Positions 20,084 through 31,598 of a stretch of 64,000 bases of DNA are shown one piece after another (the first letter of the stretch is position 1; the number at the start of each line of letters is the position of its first letter). The notes under the pieces are model-generated. The model had not been told where the DNA came from and searched no databases. It saw only the letters and a list, made by a program, of their open reading frames with translations. This DNA comes from Knufia peltigerae (lineage: Eukaryota > Ascomycota > Eurotiomycetes > Chaetothyriales > Trichomeriaceae), in the NCBI GenBank assembly GCA_030247855.1, contig JAPDRN010000023.1, forward strand, positions 1-64,000, given 5' to 3'. Made by a program: the position numbers and the translations under genes.

Positions 20084-22563
20084 ATGAGTTACAACACGGG
20101 AGCTACCTTCGTTCCGGGAGGAGACGACTCCTATTATATGCCAGAGCTGGCGCAACCAACCCCAAACAGGTATGCTGATCTGAATCCAAATGATGATCCC
20201 TCGCTGAACGACTCCCAGGGCACATGAACTCCCGACTAATATGCAACACAATGTTGCTCAGATGGAACACGTTGCGTCGAGTCCTAACTCCTCAGCATAT
20301 TCCGGTTCTGTGTACACTCCCCAGTCGGCAGAGTACGCACCCGCAAACATGAATGCGTGGTCGAGTGCCGTGCCCCCTGGCGATTACCACAATGGTTACG
20401 ACCAGAGGGCGCCCTCGCACAACCCTCCTCAGTCATATCAGCAGAACAATTACCCTCCACGAACGACATCAACCGCACAAATAGAGCAACCGAACTTCTC
20501 TCCATTTCCTGTCCTCCGCAATCCTCCACCTAATATTCCTCCCACCGATGAACAAAAAGAGGCAACCCTGGAAGCTGCAAGGGCCGCTGTGCTGAGTTGC
20601 AACGATCCGGATACCCAGCTGACATGGGCGCAAGATGCACTGGCATATGTTGAGATATGTCAGCAAAATGAAGAGAGGGTAGCATTAGCCCAGACACCCA
20701 GGTCGAGAACACCTCGAATTGAACATGTGTTGAGGGAAGACGCTCTCAAGATCACAAACTTCCTCGCTGACCAGCATCACCCCAAGGCTGAGTTCATGAG
20801 GGGTATGTGGTTGGAGTTTGGCAAGTTCGGTCACAGAATTGACAAGAAGGAGGCATTCCTCTGCTATTCGAGGGCAGCTGAGAAGGGCTATGTCCGAGCC
20901 GATTACAGAATTGGAATGCAATTCGAATCATCGAATGACGCCTTGAAAGCTATAAAATACTACCAGAAGGGAGCTGATGCGTCAGATTCTGCTTCTTGTT
21001 ACAGGCTGGGGATGATGACACTACTTGGTCAACACGGGCAACCGCAGGATTATGAACGTGGTCTTCAGCTGATCTACCTTGCTGCGCAAACAGCAGATGA
21101 GAATGCTCCTCAAGGTGCTTTTGTTTTCGGTATGCTTCAGGCGCATCAGATGACACAAGTCCAAGTACCCGAGCGTTATCTTCCCAAGGATATCCCAGCT
21201 GCGAAGATCAATATTGAAAAGGCAGCATATCTGGGTTTTGCGAAGGCACAGATCAAGATGGGACAGGCCTATGAGCTCTGCGAGTTGGGATGTTCCTTTG
21301 ACCCTGCGCTCTCCTTGCACTACAACGCTCTTGCTGCCAGGCAAGGCGAACCTGAGGCGGAGCTTGCTATCAGTAAATGGTTTCTTTGCGGTCACGAGGG
21401 GCTGTTTGAAAAGAGCGAAGAGATGGCTTTCACGTACGCACAGCGCGCAGCACTCGCCGGTTTTCCTACTGCGCAATTTGCTATGGGCTACTACTATGAA
21501 GTCGGTATATATGTACCTGTGAACTTCGAACAAGCCAAGGAGTGGTACCGCAAAGCGTCGCAGAGTGGAAACCAGGATGCAACTGGAAGAATCGATGCTA
21601 TTTCCAGATCAAAGACACTGTCTAGGAAGGACCACGAAAGCGTTGCCCTGTCCAAAATTCGACAACAGCGTGGCTCGATGATAGGACCACCACAAATGCC
21701 GACCTTGTCAGAAGAAAGGCTAGACATGCCTGATCCTTCCCGGCTATCTCTCGACAACCGAAGGCCTCCTTCAGCTCGCCCAGGAAGCACTGCTCCATAC
21801 CCTACTGGTCCGTCGAATTTACCACAAGTCCCAGACTTCAGACCAACATCAGGATTCGGCGTCAACCCCAACATACGACCGACTTCAGCCGCCACTGTGG
21901 GAGGACCCAGACCTGATCAGTATGGTCATCCTCATATGTCTCCACAGATGCGCCCTTATTCCAGCAACGATACTCGAGTACCGGGACCTGGATATGGTCG
22001 CGGTGATCGTATACCTTCCGGACCAGCTCCACCACGCCCGGGACCTCCTCCGCAACGACCTGGCACAACTTCACCTCATATCGGACCCCCGGGACCACCT
22101 AAGCTTGATATCGGGTATTCTGCTCCTCTCGAGCAGAGACGACCTCAGCAGCCTCCACAGCCCAACGGCTATGGCAGACCACACCCACCGGGCCCTGGTC
22201 CCAATGGTCCGCCTCGTCCGTCCCCTCGACCCGGTCAGATTCCGCCGCCACAGTCACAAGGACCTCCACCAAATCGCCCGCTACCACAGAACGCTAGACC
22301 AGGCTACGGCAACCCGCCACAGGACATCAGACCAGCGAACATGCCACCGTCTAAGCCAGCTTCCAACGCACCGAGCGGGAATGCTCCTCCGTCAAAGCCT
22401 AATCAGGTATCCGCAAATGCGGCTCGCCTTCCTGGAAAGGGTCCCAAGACATTCGATGAAATGGGAGTTCCTGCGGGTAAAGATAAAGGCGAATGTGTAA
22501 GTGTTATTCTCGTGTATCCTTTCCTCAAGTCTTAGAGCTAACGTTGCGCAGATTGTTATGTGA
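20084..22563 (+). CDS. SKT5: Skt5/Chs4-type chitin synthase activator (Sel1 repeats, CAAX tail)
   Basis: Three exons join in phase: 20084-20169, 20219-22496 and a 12-base last exon 22552-22563, giving 791 residues. Proteins of this family activate and localise chitin synthase III at the bud neck, septum and growing tip. Residues about 210-490 carry tandem Sel1/TPR-like repeats, recognisable from AAEKGYVRADYRIGMQFE, GADASDSASCYRLGMM, AYLGFAKAQIKMGQAYE and AALAGFPTAQFAMGYYYE. The next 280 residues are Pro/Gly/Arg-rich and disordered. The final exon completes the C-terminus as CIVM-stop, a canonical farnesylation (CAAX) box that anchors the protein to membranes. Without that exon, read-through into the intron would give an unrelated tail and lose the prenylation signal. 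The N-terminus is Asn/Tyr/Pro-rich. Confidence 0.9.
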
Positions 22564-23121
22564 TGTGATTCTGAAAGCTGCATTTCTTCTTATATATGAT
22601 ACCCCCTTTGCATCTGAGACATGTGTTGTTGTTCAAGCGCCGTAATGACACTGGCGGATTTAATTTAGCATGGCACGTGTAACGCCTTTTGCATTGGCAA
22701 TGTAGCGCCTTTGAGTCTTGAGTGACGACGTTTTGCTGAACTTGATCTATTTATTCATGAACGATGATTGGCCTTAGTTTCCCTTGAAGCCATTGTTTTC
22801 TTGTGATTTACTGAGTCCCTTTGCCCGCCTAATGTGTTGTGCGATTTATGTGAGGCTCAATTCGCAGGTCCAACGAGGTATTTGAAACTGTCATCGTCGC
22901 GATTGTGAGTTTGAATTATACGGCGGTGGTGTGTTGTGTGGAGAAATCGGACAGAACAACATAGTTATATTTATATTCCCTTTCCGTGATTCGACGGCCA
23001 ACAAGCATCACTATGGACGTAAAGCACCTTGGCCACGACTTGTTTTCTTTCCAGCCCCGACCCGACGAGTATATCAAAGTGACCCTGCTAGTTACGATAT
23101 ACAGCAATGGCACGATGCATA
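22564..23121. other. Convergent 3' intergenic region
   Basis: Lies between the stops of two convergent genes and probably contains both 3' UTRs. No gene, repeat or RNA was recognised. Confidence 0.5.
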
Positions 23122-24703
23122 TCATATATCATCCAAAAACGTGTCCGACACAGGACTTGCAGTAGCATCACCACCACCACCACCAGAAACATCAAAACTC
23201 CCATCTTCGCCTTCCTCTACCACCGCAGAGTTGTCATCGTCAGTGGGATAAGTGTATCTCTTCCCCACGGCCTCGTTCCACCCAGCCTCACCCAGTTCCA
23301 GGGACGGACAGACGTACTTGGCCGCCCGCCGCCACAAAAGAAACTGTTGGGCGAAGAGTGGATGAGCTTCTGGTCTGGACTGATGAACGTTCTGGACCGT
23401 GACGCTCCAAGGTTTCCCCATGGCCGTGAAGTGTAAAAGGTAGGCTTCTTCGTGAAAGAGAGATGTCAAGGGGTCAACGAGACCGCGGTCACCGTCGTCC
23501 CCTGAGCTGGTGCCGTCCAAAGTGACCGAATGGTTGCCGTGGTTTCTCGTGTCAACACCACCATCAGTAGACAGCCTCTGTGACTTCTTCAACGACGACG
23601 ACGACCGAGAACCTCCCTCGAAGCCACTGAACTTGGACCAAGATGGTAAATCCTGAACTTCCCAATGACTATTCAAGGTACAATACGAACCTGGGAGAAC
23701 CATGCCAACACCACCACCACCCATAGTATTTCCAACCCCGGCTCCGAAAAACTCCTCATTGATCAAATCCATGTCATAAACCTCCACTCTATCACCACCC
23801 CTTACTCTATCCAAAGCACCTTCCATACGTCCCCAAAGAGTGTCGGATAAGTTGATCACCATCATAGCGCTCGTGACACCTTTTCTTTCCTTTCCATTTT
23901 CGTCAGCGTCCATTGCCTTTGTTTGTCGTTGCTGTCGTTGCCCCTGTCCAAGCCAATACGCATGTGGTGCGGCGACATCTATACCTTCCGCATCACCTAT
24001 AAACCACGTAACCGAAAATCCGTAAGCCAGGTGCCAAAAAACCTCCCCCCCCCGAAACACAGCAGGAAAAGTAATACGATTCCACTCGGAACACAGATCA
24101 TTGACACCTACCGATTTTCTCAAACAAACCATCCAATGACCTCAAAACGAGTACGTCTGCATCCATGACAATGACCCTCTCAATTTTTCGATGGTGTGCT
24201 GCTCCCTCGGTCGCAATGGTGGTGGTCAAATTGTTCAACCCAAAGGCAAGCAACTTGAGCATGACGTCCTGATAGTAAGGTGCCGCGCCGTCGTGGAGTT
24301 GTGGAGGTTCATGAACCAAGACCGTGACATTGTACGAGTCCCTGAATTTTCGAGTGTACGAGGCGCTCACTGCCCTCGAGACGAGCATGTAGATTGGATG
24401 TGGTGTCTGAAAGAGTCTGGTGAGACGGTGGACGTTGACCATGGCACTACAAGCGTAGAGGTTCGAAGTGGCATAAAACACGTATGCGTTGCCTTGATCG
24501 TGTCGGTGTCGTTGTCCATATCGTCCTCGATCATCATCGAGATGCAAGAGTGGTGACGAAGAGATCTTGTCGCCGTCGTTATCATCGAGATTCAAAAAAC
24601 CCAGACTCCCACAGCGCATTGACAATCGAATAATGTGAATCAAAAGAAGCCATAAGACGATACAGACAATGATGTTGCTGGTGGTCCGTGATGTGTATCG
24701 CAT
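23122..24703 (-). CDS. GT8-family (glycogenin-like) type II membrane glycosyltransferase
   Basis: Two exons join in phase: 24703-24112 and 23996-23122, giving 488 residues. The first in-frame ATG is 24703; further upstream the frame is open but has no ATG. A single hydrophobic segment near residues 11-30 (NIIVCIVLWLLLIHII) predicts a type II anchor with a lumenal catalytic domain. The start of the nucleotide-sugar fold is AYVFYATSNLYACSAMV, and VIVMDADVLVL carries the metal-binding DxD motif (Asp181-Ala-Asp183). The second exon continues the fold with DVAAPHAYWLGQ and MDLINEEFF, as in GT8 and fungal GNT1-like enzymes. Donor and acceptor sugars cannot be read from the sequence. Runs of charged residues near residues 40-70 and 230-250 are unusual low-complexity inserts. 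Confidence 0.75.
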
Positions 24704-25466
24704 CTTACCCCAGTATTTGATTGTACACGAGACAACATACAGAACACACACAACCAAAAGGAAGACCGTAAACAAACCAAAAGGCCCGAGAAATGCCCAC
24801 CGACATTCATCATGAGAAACAGTAAGCTTTCAATTGAAATTCTTAAATTTAAAATGTAGGAGAAGGGAAATCGACTCTGAAAGGGAGGGAAAAAAAACCC
24901 CCTTGCATAAGGCTGGTAATGTTGCTTTTGAGGAGAGCCTTGGCTGGACCTGCCATGATATTACTCTTTCTTTTCATGAGGCTGACGGGTCTGAAAAAAT
25001 CATAGGAGCAAGGCTTGTTGACGAGACTTGTCATGGGCAGAACTCATCTGTTGATAGTCAGCGCACCGAAAAATTCTATGTCCCTTCGAATACAAGGGTG
25101 CAAGAAAGGAAAAACGATGAAGCGATGCAACCAGACACAAACAAAACGAGAGAATACTAAAAAGCGAAGATAGACTGATTGGATCTTTGACCAAGTCATA
25201 CCAAAAGGTTGTCCAAAATATATGTATAGCAATAGGGGATGACTCGCAGATATCCTCCTGGACACTGGGCTCATGCCGCAAGGCACATTGTTATTATGTT
25301 TGTTGTGCGTCGCTATCACCATGCCGAAGAACCTCTGCAAGGGACAAAACATGTTTCTGCAAATTCTTTTTTTCCTTTTGTCGTTCGGAACAATACTGCA
25401 AACGTTTTGTACAATCCAGATAGGTGGTGCTTCACACCTCCAAGAATGCCGGCACGATGAATTTGT
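24704..25466. other. Intergenic between GT8 gene and KGD2
   Basis: Contains the promoter side of the GT8 gene and the KGD2 3' UTR. Overlapping short ORFs show no coding character that I recognise. Confidence 0.5.
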
Positions 25467-27096
25467 CTATGCAAGCAGCATCTTGCGTGGGTCTTCTATG
25501 TATTCCTGTTGCAAATGTCAGCATCGTCTCGGAAAGTTGTGCCATGTCCGTCTGCAATGCTTACCTTGACCTTGACCAAGAAAGTGACCGCTTCCCTGCC
25601 ATCAAGCAAGCGGTGATCGTACGTAAGTGCGAGGTACATCATCTGAAAACAATCAGCATCCACCATCTAGAAGGATTGTTGTTTTACTTACAGGTCTGAT
25701 CTCAATCTTTCCATCCACAACCACCGGTCTCTCCTTGATCGCATGTAGACCGAGCACTGCGGTCTGTGGCAGGTTGATGATGGGAGTACCCATCATTGAC
25801 CCAAAGACACCACCGTTGGAGATGGTGAAGGTGCCACCAGCCATGTCTTCAATAGAGAGTTTACCATCCCGTGCCTACAACATGTCAGCATGATATGCGA
25901 CGTTATGTTGAGTTCAAGCTCACCTTCTTGCCAAGATCTGCAATGGCTTTCTCAATGTCGACCATTTCCATGCTCTCGGCGTTGCGCACAACAGGTGTTA
26001 CCAACCCCTTTGGAGTAGCAACAGCGACACTGATATCCACGTAGTCCCTGTAGACAATCGTGTCACCACCTCCGGGGCCTTCAATCGAAGCATTGACCGT
26101 AGGAATATCCTTCATGGCGAGGATACTGGCTTTGCCGAAAGCACTCATGAAACCCAGCTTGACCCCCGTGTTCTTCAGGATTTCATCCTTGTACTTTTTC
26201 CGGAACTCCATGATATTGGACATGTCGACTTCGTTGAAGGTGGTCAAGGATGCAGCAGTGTTCTGAGATTGCTTCAGACGTTCCGCGATTCTCAAGCGCA
26301 TCCGGTTCATTTTCACCTGTGACGAATTAGCATCCTGAGACGATCCAACGACAGTGATTCTTCATACTCTATTTTCGTTCCTGCTGCCCTTGCCGAAGGG
26401 CGAGTCAATTCCCTTGGGCTCCTCGGACTTCTTTGCATCCTTTGGTGGCGCAGCCTTCTTCTCCTCCTTTGGAGGAGCAGTCTTCTCTTCTTTCTGGGGA
26501 GGCGGCGAAGGCTCGTCCTTCTTAGGTTCCTCTTTTTTAGGCTCCTTCTCCTTGGACTCCTCTGGTTGTGAGCTGGTAGGTTGATCTTTTGAGGCAGGTT
26601 CTTTTGGCTCCTCTTTGGCCTCTTTAGGTCCCGAGTCACCACCAGCACCGGTCTCCATTTTCGCAATCTCTTGACCCACGGTGACGGTATCGCCTTCGTT
26701 GACCAGCAGCTCCGTTATCTTACCGGCAGAAGGCGCATTGACAGAAACGTCAATCTTGTCTGTTTCAATGGAAGCAACTTCTTCATCCTGGTCCACAGAA
26801 TCGCCAACCTGTTTTGAGAAAGTACTTAAGGTACCTTCTGAGATAGATTCGGCCATCTGGGGAACCTTGATAACAACTTCCTCATATTGAGCCGGAGAAG
26901 TGCTAAATTGCTGGTAGCGAGAAAGGCTGGCATGCGTAGGGAGAGCAACAGGTCGCGGGCTATACAGCCGCGGCTGAAGGTAGGTGGATTGGGGTTTGAG
27001 GGCACTGAAGCAGCGAGCTTGTAGCGAACGGCTCACCTTGGGCATGGCAAGGCCGGAGCCCAGCGCTGGTGTCCGTCGTAGTCGAAGGGAAGCCAT
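25467..27096 (-). CDS. KGD2: Dihydrolipoyllysine succinyltransferase, E2 of 2-oxoglutarate dehydrogenase
   Basis: Five exons join in phase: 27096-26368, 26316-25924, 25874-25692, 25642-25565 and 25505-25467, giving 473 residues. The enzyme is the TCA-cycle E2 core that transfers succinyl from lipoate to CoA in the mitochondrial matrix. The first 60 or so residues are rich in Arg, Ser, Leu and Ala and lack acids, as a mitochondrial presequence should. The lipoyl domain spans about 73-150 with the lipoylated lysine in ETDKID (Lys114). A Lys/Glu/Pro-rich linker follows in place of a peripheral subunit-binding domain, as usual for DLST. The catalytic domain starts at VKMNRMRLRIAERL and ends with the active-site motif DHRLLDGREA (His445). 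It is head-to-head with the complex I gene NDUFB9. Confidence 0.96.
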
Positions 27097-27693
27097 ATTG
27101 CGGGATTGTCGTCGTCCGGCTCGTCACAGGAAGAGGAAAACAAGACCTATCGGTGCTCCAATGAGCGAGGAGCTTTATAAAAGCGGCATGCGAGGCGGAA
27201 CAGCCGCCAGATGTAAAGCGCAACAAAGAAGATGGCCAAGGAGACCTTGGTTTTTGAGGATATACTGTAGAAGAGTAATCTGATGTAAAGAATGCAAATA
27301 GAATGATTCAACCTCAGCCAGGAAAAGCTTCTGGGAGAGCTCTGGCATCGGATCCTGGCAGCAGCCACTGCTTGGAAGAAAGTCGCGCAGCTGGAGTACC
27401 CGTAACGCTTCCGACCTCCCGAATGGGGGGCGTCATTGGGCTCTCCTGGCCCTTCAACTACGGATGCGAGAGCTCCAGTTCCGCCAAGCCCAAACTGCAC
27501 CTCAAGTTCCAATCCACGTTCTGCCATTACACATTTGATGAGAGCAGCTTTCAGAGGCGACATCAGCTCCAACAATACGATCCGACACGGGAGAACAACG
27601 AGCAGCAGAGTGTCTGGGAGATCTTGGGCTCTTTGACGAGGAGGAATTTGATCCGACCTGGTTGCGCCGTTGAGCGCCAGTATCATCGAAACA
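27097..27693. promoter_or_regulatory. Divergent intergenic region between KGD2 and NDUFB9
   Basis: 597 bp separate the start codons of two nuclear genes for mitochondrial respiration. Open frames exist on both strands here, but they lack recognisable domains and the longest minus-strand one has no ATG start. I infer a shared promoter; no individual factor site was identified. Confidence 0.4.
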
Positions 27694-28189
27694 ATGTCGA
27701 CCATCAGTCCTCACGTCAAGGCCGTCCGGTAACGACAAGACCTAGGTTCCTAGTTGACCGCACTGCCAGCTAACAGTTGTGTTGCAGGTCGCTTTATCGA
27801 CGCTCATTGAAGCTCGCTCTTGACTGGGCTGTGCAGAGAAACCTTTGGCGAGGACAAGCAGTCTACATCCGATCCCTTTTCGATGCGAACAAGAATGTAA
27901 CAGAACCAAGACGTCAAAGAGTAGGGAATCATCAAACAATCAACTGACGGAAAGGAAAAGTCTCTAACATACCACAATCGCAGATTCTATTTAACGAGAC
28001 GGAGAAGTTATTACAGAAATGGAAACATCCAGACCCATACAGACCACCAACAGCTCCTGGCGGTATGTACCATCATAGCACGATCGCGGCACCACAGACT
28101 GATAGTTCCTTTCAGGTTCGAAATACGAGAGAAACTTGCCAGCACCAGACTTACCGCCACCTTCAAGAGAGTTTGTCAAGAGATTATGA
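27694..28189 (+). CDS. NDUFB9: NADH dehydrogenase complex I subunit B22 (NDUFB9, LYR protein)
   Basis: Four exons join in phase: 27694-27728, 27788-27920, 27984-28062 and 28116-28189, giving 106 residues. The gene is so fragmented that no exon stands out as a long open frame. The product is an accessory LYR-motif subunit of the complex I membrane arm, which binds the mitochondrial acyl carrier protein. The LYR motif is in RSLYRRSLKLALDW near residue 12, followed by LWRGQAVYIRSLFDAN and a basic helix ending in TEKLLQKWKHPDPY. The C-terminus, DLPPPSREFVKRL, is shared with fungal homologues. All phases close and the splice sites are canonical. Confidence 0.92.
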
Positions 28190-28904
28190 TTGTCAGGAAC
28201 ATTCTTTGAGGGTTGCACTGTATATATTATTCCAGTCTTTAGCTGGTACCGCTATTGCGCACTAGGCAGGAATGAAGAAAAGGCTTGCCTGACAACCTTA
28301 TTCCCAATGCTCGCGCTCTCGCTCCGGCTTGATCGCTCCCTGCTCTCTACCTTTCCAGACGGCGACGAGCAACTTTGATTACATGATTTCTGTTTCTTTA
28401 CAATTCCGTTGGACATTCGACGTTGACCAGAGTGATGGCAGAATTTCATTTGTCTGCGTGGCCGCGGTCGCTTACATCATTGTTAGAGGTCTACCAAAAC
28501 ACAGCTTCCATTGGGACGCGTCAAAAACCACCACTAAGCCATTGTTTTGAGAACTCGACGCGAGGAAATGATCAAACAGGAAAGTTGAAATAGAAACAGG
28601 AGACCAAATTTTTAGGATTTCATGATTTGCTTTGTCTTGGATCATTAAAATTGATGTCTGTCTGATCCCATTCATTGCGCAAAGCTCTCAATGCCTTGCC
28701 ATCTCGCATGCCTCATGCCCCTGTTGCATGCCCTATCATGTTCATGATGATACTGAGCATGGATGGACATAATGTACAACCCTATCCGTAAAAGCAGATT
28801 CTGAAAAGCCCATTTGACCAGGCCAACCCAACCCCAAACCCCGTGTGTGATCACATTTGTCATGAAACTCCATTGCAAACCAAGCCAGAAACAATTGTTA
28901 AAGC
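28190..28904. other. Convergent intergenic region (NDUFB9 / H2A)
   Basis: Contains the 3' ends of two convergent genes. No additional gene, repeat or RNA was recognised. Confidence 0.5.
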
Positions 28905-29435
28905 TTACAGCTCTTGGCTGGGGTTCTTGCCCTTTGCGGTCTTCTTTGGCAGCAGGTCTGAGTGGATGGTCAATATGTGATGAAGCAGGACATGGAAAGA
29001 ATAAAACGTACTTTGGTGGATGTTGGGCAGAACACCACCCTGGGCGATTGTGACGTGACCAAGCAACTTGTTCAATTCCTCATCGTTGCGGATGGCGAGT
29101 TGGAGATGACGGGGGATAATACGGGTCTTCTTGTTATCACGAGCGGCGTTGCCAGCAAGTTCCAAGATTTCGGCAGCCAAGTACTCGAGAACGGCGGCGA
29201 GGTACACAGGGGCACCAGCACCGACACGCTGAGCGTAGTTGCCCTTTCTCAAGAGACGGTGGACACGACCGACAGGGAAGGCAAGACCGGCCTTGGAGCT
29301 TCGGCTGTAGGGACAAGTCAGTATGAGTAAAACCAAAAGCGCAAGACAGAAGAGCATGCGCCACGTCTGAGCAAAGACTTACGATTGAGCGTTCTTGGAG
29401 CCAGAGGCCTTGCCGCCAGATTTTCCGCCAGTCAT
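28905..29435 (-). CDS. HTA1: Histone H2A
   Basis: Three exons join in phase: 29435-29383, 29304-29012 and 28957-28905, giving 132 residues. This is the canonical core histone. It starts [24 protein letters not shown] and contains AGLAFPVGRVHRLLRKG, the acidic-patch helix and AARDNKKTRIIPRHLQ. It ends KNPSQEL, the SQE(L) phosphorylation site (gamma-H2A) used by Mec1/Tel1-type kinases in DNA-damage signalling. As usual in fungi, this replication-type H2A therefore doubles as the H2A.X form. Introns near both ends are typical of filamentous ascomycetes. It is divergent from H2B, 736 bp between starts. Confidence 0.98.
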
Positions 29436-30171
29436 TTTGATGGTGTTGTGGTGGTGGTTGGGTTTGGGGATTTGAAAAGGTTGGAAGGTTTGAGTCTGAA
29501 AGACGTGAGATGCGAGATGGAAGCTGTTAGTTGAAGATGGATGAAGAAGGGAGAAAAGAAGAAGTGGTGATGAAGGTGGGAAGGGAAGACAAGTTATATG
29601 GGAAGAGCGTGGGCGGCGATGCGGGCTGCGGGCGTGGAAAGTCGCGCCTCCAGATCAACCTGGGAACGATACCAGGGTTTAGTGTCGGGCGGCGGATCAA
29701 CGTGACTGGCAGGAAGGTGGTTTGGATCAGATGTCAGCGCCATCACAGCCAATCACATGCTCCCAATGGGATTGATCAAAAATGACTTTTCTGTTGTGTT
29801 TTACAATACGGCGCTAAATTACAGAGTGTGACGGTAAATTTCCGCCAAGTTACTTGATCCTGCAATTTGACTGGTTCAAAAGTCATCAAAATCGACACGA
29901 TAACAATACACACATTAATCCCGCAATCTCGTTACCTGGGATCAACCCGTCAACGCTGCGCTGCCAGTTGCTCGCACTTCGCATCAACCCGCCATCTCCT
30001 CCTGCTCTCGCGCCTGGTATAAGAGTCGCCCTCACCCACTCTTCGTACTTTCCTCTTCCTTTCCTTCATCCATCCCACACAACTACCACTCACATACTTC
30101 ATCCATCAATCACTTTCATCTCACTCAATCATCCACTTCGCTTTTTTGCGCAATCACCCAATTCATCAAAA
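29436..30171. promoter_or_regulatory. Bidirectional histone H2A-H2B promoter region
   Basis: The two histone start codons face away from each other across 736 bp, the standard arrangement that co-regulates H2A and H2B in S phase. On the plus strand TATAAG at 30018-30023 lies about 150 bp before the H2B ATG. On the minus strand TATAA at 29598-29594 lies about 160 bp before the H2A ATG. The TATA assignments are by eye. Confidence 0.6.
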
Positions 30172-30731
30172 ATGCCTCCCAAAGCTGCTGAGAAGAAGCC
30201 CACCACTGGCGGCAAGGCCCCAGCTGGAAAGGCTCCCGCTGCCGAGAAGAAGGAAGCTGGCAAGAAGACCGCGGCCGCTCCTTCCGGTGACAAGAAGAAG
30301 CGAGGAAAGACGCGAAAGGAGACCTACTCTTCATACATCTACAAGGGTGAGTTTTGATGAATTCACGCGTCGCAATCGCATTTTGCATGCAACTTATACT
30401 GACGCGTCAACTTCATCACAGTCCTCAAGCAAGTCCACCCTGACACCGGTATCTCCAACCGTGCCATGTCCATCTTGAACTCCTTCGTCAACGGTAAGCT
30501 TTGACAAGTCGCCTGCGCACTTCAGAATCGCAGTCTAACGTTTTTGGTCTAGACATCTTCGAGCGTGTTGCCACTGAGGCCTCCAAGCTTGCTGCCTACA
30601 ACAAGAAGTCCACCATCTCATCCCGAGAGATCCAGACCTCTGTCAGACTCATCCTGCCTGGTGAACTCGCCAAGCACGCCGTCTCGGAAGGCACCAAGGC
30701 CGTCACCAAGTACTCCTCCCAGAGCAAGTAA
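30172..30731 (+). CDS. HTB1: Histone H2B
   Basis: Three exons join in phase: 30172-30346, 30422-30493 and 30553-30731, giving 141 residues. The Lys/Ala/Pro-rich tail starts [20 protein letters not shown]. The histone fold begins with [19 protein letters not shown] and continues with [33 protein letters not shown] sequence and [20 protein letters not shown]. The C-terminal helix [11 protein letters not shown] contains the lysine that is monoubiquitinated by Bre1 in other fungi. All features are canonical. Confidence 0.98.
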
Positions 30732-31598
30732 ATCAGTTGAAATAGTCGCATGGGGATGCTTTGGGTGTCTTGGGTTTTCTTATTACTTGTTTTTTGCAAT
30801 GGGGTTGTGGCAAATGGAACTACGGTGTTGAATGGTTTTTAACAACACATTATGATGCGTCATGGGATTCGGGGAACAACCGTGATGAGCTCGGGTCAGG
30901 CTTGTGAATTGCTTGCTCATCAAGATCAAACATCATGCTTTTACGGGTTTTCACACAAGATGGCTTTTTTGCAATTCTTCTCTCTTTTCGAACAGAAAGA
31001 GGTTGCAATCAAGAAGGTGTACAATATTGATCAAGAAGCCAGCAGACAGAGCATGAGAATATCAGATGTTCAGCTTGGACATGGGCTGAAATATGAGATA
31101 CTGAAACAAACAAATTCAAAGCACGAATTCGGTTTATTTTTCCTTTTCGTATCGACCAAAGTAGATTGTTGTTTACATTGCCAGTATCTCGCTAGCATTG
31201 AGTTGGGCAATGGGGGCCATTGTTTTGGTACGCGTCCACGGTCAAATTCACGCTAGGTGCACGTGAATCGAGGAATGTTATGGCCATTATTTCAGGCGAC
31301 ACCACAGACCATCGCGTTCGGCCTAACAACTTGAGACTGGCATCTCTAGAGATCATAGAGAAAGAGTGGTTGGGAAGGCGGGCCAGAAAGACTACAGAAA
31401 TGTCCCAACTCGGTGAAGATCAAGTACGGAGTACGAGAGGAAGGTATTTTGGTATCAAGTAAAACAAACACACAAACGTATCGTGGTAGTATAGAATATT
31501 CTCATTCCCAAAAGCAGTGACCAAGTGAGTCATCCAGAACGCCTCAAGCATTACATGTCATTTGCATTTCATTCCGTTCCATGTCATAGTCCATCGTC
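30732..31598. other. Convergent intergenic region (H2B / ATG4)
   Basis: 867 bp between the stops of convergent genes, AT-rich in its left half. No extra gene, repeat or RNA was recognised. Confidence 0.5.

Noticed and set aside
27147..27704. 185-codon minus-strand frame between KGD2 and NDUFB9
   Set aside because: No ATG start, no known domain, and it overlaps the first NDUFB9 exon and the likely bidirectional promoter.
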